A stretch of DNA of 64,000 bases from Selaginella tamariscina (lineage: Eukaryota; Streptophyta; Lycopodiopsida; Selaginellales; Selaginellaceae). Under the pieces are notes generated by a model. That model saw nothing but the letters and a program-made list of their open reading frames with translations, was not told the origin of the DNA and did not search any database. The stretch covers positions 919,787-983,786 of the forward strand of contig PUQB01000023.1 of NCBI GenBank assembly GCA_003024785.1, written 5' to 3'. Both the position numbers and the translations under genes were made by a program. Shown here piece after piece: positions 57,617 to 64,000 of the stretch (the first letter of the stretch is position 1; each line of letters starts with the position of its first letter).

Positions 57617-57673
57617 TGCCGACTGGCTTAATATATGCCGACTAGCTTAATATATGCCGACTGGCTTAATAAA
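57617..57673 (+). repeat. Three-copy tandem repeat of 19-20 bp
   Basis: GCCGACTGGCTTAATATAT occurs three times with single-base variation. Confidence 0.8.
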
Positions 57674-57697
57674 ACATTATCCTAAACCCTAAACCAT

Positions 57698-59529
57698 TTA
57701 TCCTTGTAGCACCAGTGGGTCATGAACTCTGCTGCAATTCACCAGCAAACGGTGGACCTCCATCTCACTGAGCGATCGCCTTTGTAGAAAATATGTGACG
57801 TCCGGGTTCAAGCCAAGCACACGGCTATAGACGAAGTACATGTGTACACATGGGCTCCAACTTTTGCTCTTCTGAAATGTAGAACAACTGCATGAAGGAT
57901 AAGTATTAATAGTCACCTTTGCAGAGTCATTTCCTGCCGACACAACGAAAGCCTCCCGTCCTCTAGCTGTCACTTCAACATTTCACACACAACCTAAAAA
58001 CGTCTTGGCCTTGCGGAAATTCTTCTCTTGTTCCTTAGACATTTTTGTTGGAGTCCGGACCATACGTCCTTTGAAAGGTGGAATTGTTGTAGATCCAGCT
58101 CCACGTGGTGGCGATGGTGTTTTGTCCTTCTGACCCTCATCTACTCTTCCTGCCATCCCCTATAAACCTTCCAGAACAAAGCCTGCATCCTGTAGTTCTC
58201 TGACCTCCTCACTTGTCAGCTTCGTTTCCTTGAGCACAGGCCAAACCGTTGGTGGTGTTGGAATTCTTGACCGAAGAATTTTTCCGTTTGGCCGCGTGAA
58301 ACACCCTGAGTCTTTTGGGCAGAACCACATCATCTGTTGTACATACTCCTCATTCCCCAAGGCATCAATGTACATTCGTTTTCCATAGAATCCTGGTGCT
58401 GGCACTCTGCTTGGATAACCAATTGGTTTTCCACACAGAGCAGTTCCTTCCTGATTCATCCCCAAACACTTAACCTTACTGGATGCTCCGATTCGTCTGA
58501 TGGCCCACTCTATTTGAGCAATCTCTCTCTCCGAAACCTCTTCGAACCTTAACCTCTTTCTCCATGTTGTTTTGGACCACCCGCTCTGTGTACTCTACAT
58601 CATGTCTGTGTGAACGTCGAGCATCAGACTGTTCTGTTCCTGTGACTGTTCTCCTAACAGTTTGCACTCGAACGTTAGTGGTACTCGTGAACTCCGGGCT
58701 GGTCAAGTGTTCTTCACCTTCCACCAGATTGATAATTGTTGATGGAGATAAAGTGGGGTCTAAAGTGTGTCTCCTTCTGTCTTGATTGTGTAATCCAGTC
58801 CCGAGTCCTAAAGGAAAGGTCACGTCAATGTGTAGAGATCTAAAGAAAAATACCTTCGATGGTTTGTTAAGGTTCAAGTTTTGAGAGTAAACCAGTGTAC
58901 GAGACTTCTCCTTCTTCCTTGAAAAGTTCTTCAAAGATGAGCTCACGCGCAACTTGAAACTCAACCACTCGTTGATTGGTTCGCGGACTGTTTTTTACCA
59001 CGTTGCTGACACTAGATCTGGCACGCTGAACGTTTCAAGCTGACACTGAGGGGTTGACTGGATGCTGATGAACACCTCTGTGAATGAACAACCTTGTAAA
59101 AGAAATGTCGTCTGGCAGAATGTAGTACACATAAGTCGGACAAGTGTGCACTATCAATGGCTCCTCTCCACAATGCTTACATTTCATGCCTATTACTTTG
59201 CTTGTCTCAGTTGTCTTTGCCTTCTCCACAGCACCCTTGAAGTGACATTCATTTGCTTTCTTCTCAAAAGCCAAGTAGGGGCAGGTAGGATTGATGCATT
59301 TGAGATGTCCGACACATGAACTTCGACTGACTCGCGCCGGAACATGCAGTGTGTTGTGCTCGGGTGTGTCCAATGGTAGCAGCCATCCTTGTGATTCATC
59401 CCCAAGTACTTCTCTATGCTTTCTTTCTTGGGGGAAGTTCGTAAATGACATTTCCATTGTATATCTGTGGTAGTTCAGAGACTCGTTTAACTTCAATTTT
59501 TTTCTTTGCGGCTCAATTATCCGTATCAC
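57698..59529 (-). pseudogene. SWIM zinc-finger protein gene, minus strand, interrupted by stops
   Basis: The N-terminal part (59529-59035) carries Cys/His pairs: CINPTCPYLA, CKHCGEEPL, HTCPTYVYYIL and HRGVHQHPV. That is a zinc-binding module somewhat like those at the N-terminus of MULE/FAR1-type proteins. A middle section follows (EREIAQIEWAIRRIGASSKV, GKPIGYPSRVPAPGFYGKRM). The C-terminal section, one frame from 58465 to 57698, ends with a SWIM motif CSCSTFQKSKSWSPCVH (CxCx12CxH). That section contains two in-frame stops, TAG at about 58160 and TGA at about 57974, and the middle needs a frame change. No DDE transposase core is visible. It could be a MULE remnant, a ZSWIM-type host gene, or a working gene obscured by sequence error. 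Confidence 0.55.
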
Positions 59530-59835
59530 AATGTTTTTTTTTTTTCAGAGTTAATGTGTCTTCCCATTTGTGTCGGAATCCCAGAGATAAAGGGTCTTCC
59601 CATTTGTGCCGACTGAGAGTGATGGCACCATCCTGGTTCAGTCGGCAGCCACAAGGTATTTTCGATTTGTTTATTTTTTTCTTTGCGGCTCAAGTATCCG
59701 TATCACAATATTTTTTTTTTTCAAGAGTTAATGTGTCTTCCCATTTGTGCCGACTGAGAGTGACGGCACCATCCTAGTTCAATCGGCAACCACAAGGTAT
59801 TTTGAATTTGTTTATTTTTTGCTTTGCGGCTCAAG
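59505..59835. repeat. Tandem repeat of about 165 bp with hairpin core
   Basis: TTTGCGGCTCAAGTATCCGT, a poly-T run and GAGTTAATGTGTCTTCCC, followed by the hairpin-forming GCCGACTGA...TCAGTCGGC, recur about two and a half times. The start of the SWIM gene's N-terminal frame overlaps the first unit. Confidence 0.7.
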
Positions 59836-60226
59836 TATTTCTTTTTACAGAGTTATAATGTTAACTTAATAAAATGGCAAATATGAATTCTATACTTTGT
59901 ATGATGGAAAGAAAAGAAAAGAACTAACCTTTGTGATACACCAATCGCATGTGTTACTGGCAATAGTGGCATATATTCCACCCTTATAGTTAGTTATCCT
60001 TATATAACCTTAACAAATCCTTTTTGGAATGACAAAAAGGATTCAACAATCCTTTTTTGGAATGGCAAAAATAGAATGTGATTAACACTTGATTAAGAAT
60101 ATTTATGAAAATGATTAACACTAAATCCTAAATCGTTAACTAAACCTACCATAATAAATTAAGGATTTAGCTACAAAAAAGTACATATATACTGCATGCC
60201 AATATTTATAAATGTTTATAGAATTA
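59836..60226. other. AT-rich spacer, nothing recognised
   Basis: No gene is seen. A short direct repeat of CAACAATCCTTTTTGGAATG type lies at 60015-60065. Confidence 0.4.
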
Positions 60227-60286
60227 ACAAGTTGGTTAGCCCTTGCGGTTTGTAACACAGAGGTTGCGAGTTTGATTCTTGCTAGC
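60227..60286 (+). repeat. tRNA-derived (SINE-like) module 1
   Basis: AACAAGTTGGTTAGC resembles a Pol III A box and GCGAGTTTGATTC a B box, about 33 bp apart. The loop TTTGTAA resembles a tRNA anticodon loop. A T-rich tail follows. It cannot fold as a full tRNA, as no acceptor stem is seen. Confidence 0.5.
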
Positions 60287-60293
60287 ATACTTT

Positions 60294-60373
60294 TTAATCA
60301 CGTCCTGCCTAATCCGTCCCTACTCCCGTGCTTAACCACGGGAGTAGGGACGGATTAGGCAAGACGTGATTAA
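60294..60373. repeat. 80-bp foldback with 37-bp arms
   Basis: The left arm starts TTAATCACGTC and ends CTACTCCCGTG. The loop is CTTAAC, and the right arm mirrors the left over 37 bp with one mismatch. A variant of the right arm recurs near 60790-60835. Confidence 0.9.
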
Positions 60374-60430
60374 CACACTAAGCTAGGTCAATATGCACCA
60401 CATGCCAATATGCTCTTGTGTTTACAGAAT

Positions 60431-60490
60431 TGACAAGTTGGTTAGCTCTTGTGGTTTGTAGTGTAGAGGTTGCGGGTTTGATTCTTGGTA
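60431..60490 (+). repeat. tRNA-derived (SINE-like) module 2
   Basis: GACAAGTTGGTTAGC and GCGGGTTTGATTC in the same spacing as module 1, followed by TTCTTGGTAACTTA and a T-rich tract. Confidence 0.5.
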
Positions 60491-60494
60491 ACTT

Positions 60495-61690
60495 ATTTTT
60501 TTCCAGGAAACTTTAGGAACGGCACCATCCTAGCTCGCCGTCTGAGAGGGTTGGCACCAACCTGTCTCAGTCGGTAACATACTTTTTTTTACCTGTCTCA
60601 GTCGGTAACATACTTTTTTTAGAAAAAGGGTTTAGGAACGTGATTACCTGGAAACTTTAGGAACGGCACCATCCTAGCTCGCCGTCTGAGAGGGTTGGCA
60701 CCAACCTGTCTCAGTCGGTAACATACTTTTTTTTTACCTGTCTCAGTCGGTAACATACTTTTTTTTAGAAAAAGGGTTTAGGAACGTGATTACCTGGTTA
60801 AGCACGAGAGTAGGGACGGATTAGGTAGGACGTGATTAACACACTAAGCTAGTCAATATGCACCACATTCCAATATGCTCTTGTGTTTACAGAATTGACA
60901 AGTTGGTTAGCTCTTGTGGTTTGTAGTGTAGAGGTTGTGGGTTTGATTCTTGGTAACTTACTTTTTTTCCCAGGAAACTTTAGGAACGGCACCATCCTAG
61001 CTCGCCGTCTGAGAGGGTTGGCACCAACCTGTCTCAGTCGGCAGGATATGCTCTTCTACATCTCGGTTCAATTCTTGGTAACTTACTTTTTTTCCCAGGA
61101 AGAGTTTAGGAACGGCACCATCCTAGCTCGCATCTGAGAGGTCGCACCAACCTGTCTCAGTCGGCAGGATATGCTCTTCTACATCTCGGGTTCGATTCTT
61201 AGTAACTTACTTTTTTCCCAGGAAGAGTTTAGGAACGGCACCATCCTAGCTCGCCGTCTGAGAGGGTCGGCACCAACCTGTCTCAGTCGGCAGGATATGC
61301 TCTTCTACATCTCTGTGCTGACTGAGAGGGTCGACACCAGCTAGCTTGAGTCGGCAGCCACAAGGTTAGTCATCTTTGATTTTTATTTTTTATTTTAGGA
61401 GATCCTAGCTCGCCGTCTGAGAGGGTCGGCACCAACCTGTCTCAGTCGGCAGGATATGCTCTTCTACATCTCTGTGCCAACTGAGAGGTCAGCACCAGCT
61501 AGCTTGAGTCAGTAGCCACAAGGTTAGTCATCTTTGATTTTTATTTTTTATTTTAGGAGATCCTAGCTCGCCGTCTGAGAGGTCGGCACCAACCTGTCTC
61601 AGTCGGCAGGATATGCTCTTCTACATCTCTGTGCCGACTAAGAGGGTCGGCACCAGCTAGCTTGAGTCGGCAGCCACAAGGTTAGTCATC
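60495..61690. repeat. Complex tandem array of hairpin-bearing units
   Basis: Around ten copies of a unit with GGCACCATCCTAGCTCGCCG followed by a hairpin (CTGAGA, GGTTGG, CA, CCAACC, TCTCAG) and GTCGGCAGGATATGCTC. Copies are separated by T-rich tracts ending in AG and by GTTAGTCATC-type words, so each unit looks like a small exon between splice-like signals. Unit lengths vary from about 100 to 190 bp. Confidence 0.75.
60896..60960 (+). repeat. tRNA-derived (SINE-like) module 3
   Basis: Third copy of the A-box and B-box-like module, embedded in the hairpin array. It is near-identical to module 2, so it spread with the tandem array rather than by separate retroposition. Confidence 0.5.
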
Positions 61691-62643
61691 TTGTTTTTTT
61701 TTTTAATTTTGTCTCCTAAGCAATTGACTTATGTGTTTGCTTTCCAGAGTTTACAAAATGGTGAGAGCTTCAAACGTCTACTAGAGACTGAGCCTGATGA
61801 AGACCACGGAAGAGAAGAGGATATCGAAGCAGAAGCAAGGCATGAGAGGAGAACCATCTAATGTAGCAAAGGAGGATCCTCCAGTGACTCAGTCTGGAGT
61901 AGTACCAATTGAGCAGGAGCAGCCTCCATCAACCATCACAGATTTCCCGAAGAGCTCGTCGCAGTTGCCTCCTTCATCCGCTGAGGTTGCAGTCCTGAAC
62001 GAGCAAGTGTAGATGACAGAGGCAGTTGAAGCTAGCGAGGACGACTTGGAGGAGGCAGTCAGCAAAAAGAGAGGCTGCGGGAAAGCTGATCCAAAAGGCA
62101 AGAAGGCGAAGAGCGATAAGGAGCCGAAGGAGTTATACAGCATACCGGCTAGCCTGCATTTGGAGAGCTCAACGAACCTGCTCGACAAAATTACTGTCAA
62201 GGGACTTGGTGATCCTCCTGATGTGCCCATCTGTAGAATGCATTCGAACGAGGTGGTTCGACGAGTGAACCCAGGGGACTTGGACATGCTGGTCATCGTT
62301 GAAGAAGGCTGGTTATCTACGCAACACGGCCTTGTTCATTCTGTCCATCAGGAGATTGACTCACTGCTGAGGAGCTATCGGAGCTGTCAAGGACACAGTT
62401 CAGTACAGCAGCACCGGTCTTTCAAGCAAGCTCTTACTCAGCCTGAGTACAAACAGTGGGCTTCAAGGCTCTCAAACCAGAAGTTCAGCTGCTGGACGGG
62501 AACCATAGGCTACAGGCTTTGCAGAAGCTCTACCGGGAGGATGCAAAGGACAACCAGATGGGCTATTCGCGTTCGATCGAGTTTCATCTCCACAGGAACC
62601 TTGACAATCTTCAACTGGTTTCGATGTTCCAATCGATTAACAT

Positions 62644-62699
62644 GTGAGTATTTTCTTTTCTTTTTGTTAAGAGTCTAGACTTATAGTTTCATTGAACAG
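62644..62699 (+). other. Probable intron 1 of the DGNHR gene
   Basis: GTGAGTATTTTC to ATTGAACAG, 56 bp, T-rich. Confidence 0.6.
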
Positions 62700-62906
62700 A
62701 TCTTCAGCAACATTGTGGAAACAACGCTACCACATATTCTCCTCGCTGTAAAGGCGGTCTGCACTAGTACCGAAGGAACTCAGAAAATCCTCGAGTCACT
62801 CACGGAGGTTGATCGTCTTGAGGTGCGGAAGTGGAAGGAGAGTTCAACAGGAAAGACGGCTTGGCATCCTCTTCCGAACCTGATTTGCACAAAGATTCTT
62901 TTCAAG

Positions 62907-62958
62907 GTAACCTCCGATTTGATTTAGGAAAGAAGTTTTTAACTTATTCTATGTGCAG
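62907..62958 (+). other. Probable intron 2 of the DGNHR gene
   Basis: GTAACCTCCG to TATGTGCAG, 52 bp, following the codons for KILFK. Confidence 0.6.
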
Positions 62959-63544
62959 AACAGATCGACGATGATCTCGACAGAGCAGTCACTAGTGCTA
63001 AGGCAATCCACAGGTTGAGCTGAACCTGAAGCAGCTAGTGTACAAGAAGCATGACAAGCGTATGCACAAGTTCCTCTCCATCATAGACCCAGACTTGGGG
63101 GAGGAGTGGTTCCAGAAGGTGACGAACATCTCTCATAAGCAGTGTCGCTGGATGGGCATTGAGAAGCTGTACGCGATGTCAAAGGCGAAGATTCCAAACA
63201 TGCTGCGACTCCGATACTTGAACAAGCTCACCATCTCGAATCCAAGGCAGAACAACAGACACTTGGGTTACCAGGCATGCAGGACAAAGAGTGAATCAAG
63301 TGGTTCACCTTGGACTTATATTGGAAGGCTGTGCGCGAGGAAGCCATTCAGATCCTTAAGGGGTTGCGAGAGGATGGTGAAGAAGTTAGAACGGATGTCG
63401 ACTTCATGAGCTGGTTTGACGAGATGTGAACTCGGAGCAAGTGCCTGGTCTTTCAGCCCTTCCATGACTGCATACGGTTCACTTATTCGATGGAGCCAAT
63501 GAGTTTCTGGAGCGTGAGGAGTCTGCGCGTCGGATGATATGGAG

Positions 63545-63590
63545 GTAAGCTTTCATTCCAAGATTGCTACTATCTGACTTTGTGTTACAG
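63545..63590 (+). other. Probable intron 3 of the DGNHR gene
   Basis: GTAAGCTTTC to TTGTGTTACAG, 46 bp. Confidence 0.55.
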
Positions 63591-64000
63591 GTTCATACTG
63601 GCGAAGAAAATGGCATTGTCTTAGACGATGAAGCTGTGGACAGATCATACAAGTGAGCCTCACATGTGGTCGAAGAGCAGAGGAGCTCTAACACCGTTAG
63701 AACGGAGCATGTTCCATTCTGGCTCGACTGTCCGTCGCAACAGCCACAGCTTGGGAGAGCTCATTATTCGACGTGCACGGCAATGATCTACCAGCGATTG
63801 TTTGGGAGCTGGACGAAGTAGAGGCTATCAAGAAGAGCAAGATGAAGAAGACAGTGCAGAAGACAACTACACCTGCAAAGGGATCAGGAGCGGGACCAAG
63901 CTCTTCTACAGCACCTCCGTCGGCAATCGACTTTACAATCAATGAGGTGCAGCCACTTGTAGCTAATTTGGACATCAAGGACGACTGATGACCTTCATCC

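Larger units (their letters stand above)
61757..63988 (+). pseudogene. Multi-exon gene with ParB/sulfiredoxin-like DGNHR motif
   Basis: The main plus frame starts at 61797 (MKTTEEKRISKQKQG) and contains an in-frame TAG at 62010-62012, directly followed by ATG in the same frame. A Lys-rich low-complexity region (KKRGCGKADPKGKKAKSDKE) precedes VPICRMHSNEVVRRVNPGDL. A neighbouring frame from 62456 reads LKPEVQLLDGNHRLQALQKL, matching the D-G-x-H-R signature of ParB/Srx-fold proteins. Later exons read TLPHILLAVKAVCTSTEGTQ, FLSIIDPDLGEEWFQKVTN, YWKAVREEAIQILKGLREDG and finally an Ala/Ser/Thr-rich tail ending INEVQPLVANLDIKDD. Three introns of 46-56 bp are visible. About three frame changes and several stops (for example near 63288 and 63429) are needed to read through, so it is a pseudogene or an error-bearing gene. 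The role is unknown; DNA binding, nuclease and kinase-like activities all occur in this fold. Confidence 0.5.

Noticed and set aside
60227-60286. Functional tRNA gene
   Set aside because: A-box and B-box-like motifs are present, but no acceptor stem pairing or complete cloverleaf could be drawn.

Overview
The window looks like nuclear DNA of a plant-lineage eukaryote. Introns are GT-AG and very short (about 46-56 bp in three unrelated genes), most of the DNA is Ty3/gypsy chromovirus LTR elements carrying chromodomains, one element has an initiator-Met tRNA-type primer site, and plant-type TTTAGGG-like stretches occur inside an LTR. I cannot fix the species; a streptophyte alga or early land plant is my inference. 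Host genes are few and mostly damaged. Much of the damage is single-base indels, so part of it could be sequence or assembly error rather than decay.

Layout. 1-2.6 kb: 3' part of a DUF7869-type gene, possibly a DDE-like domesticated or mobile gene. 2.8-10.75 kb: old gypsy debris in both orientations. 10.8-12.8 kb and 27.55-28.9 kb: two halves of one minus-strand gene whose 3' half encodes an FCP1/NIF-type HAD phosphatase domain. An apparently short intron of this gene has been filled by a 14.65-kb nest of LTR elements: element B, a solo LTR inside it (target repeat CATGA), and element C inside one LTR of B (target repeat AAACC). 28.99-36.31 kb: a structurally complete chromovirus E (target repeat TATCC). 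36.7-37.6 kb: array of an 18-bp palindrome, GGCGGGATTAATCCCGCC. 37.6-47.6 kb: TG/TA-rich tandem repeats split by a tandem LTR-internal-LTR-internal-LTR composite D (target repeat TGTGC). 48-50 kb: AT-rich. 50-51.6 kb: solo LTR. 51.8-52.5 kb: second palindrome array. 52.7-56.2 kb: second, damaged copy of the DUF7869 gene. 57.7-59.5 kb: minus-strand SWIM zinc-finger gene. 59.5-61.7 kb: hairpin-bearing tandem repeats with tRNA-like modules and an 80-bp foldback. 61.76-64 kb: multi-exon gene with a ParB/sulfiredoxin-like DGNHR motif.

Most notable signal: two gypsy families here (C/D and B) show a primer site directly next to the LTR that is complementary not to a tRNA but to their own LTR about 31-32 bp downstream of a TATA box, where the transcript should start. 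This is the Tf1/sushi self-priming arrangement. Between C and D the two complementary stretches differ by one compensatory base-pair swap, which strongly suggests the pairing is functional. Neighbouring element E instead has a tRNA-iMet-type site.
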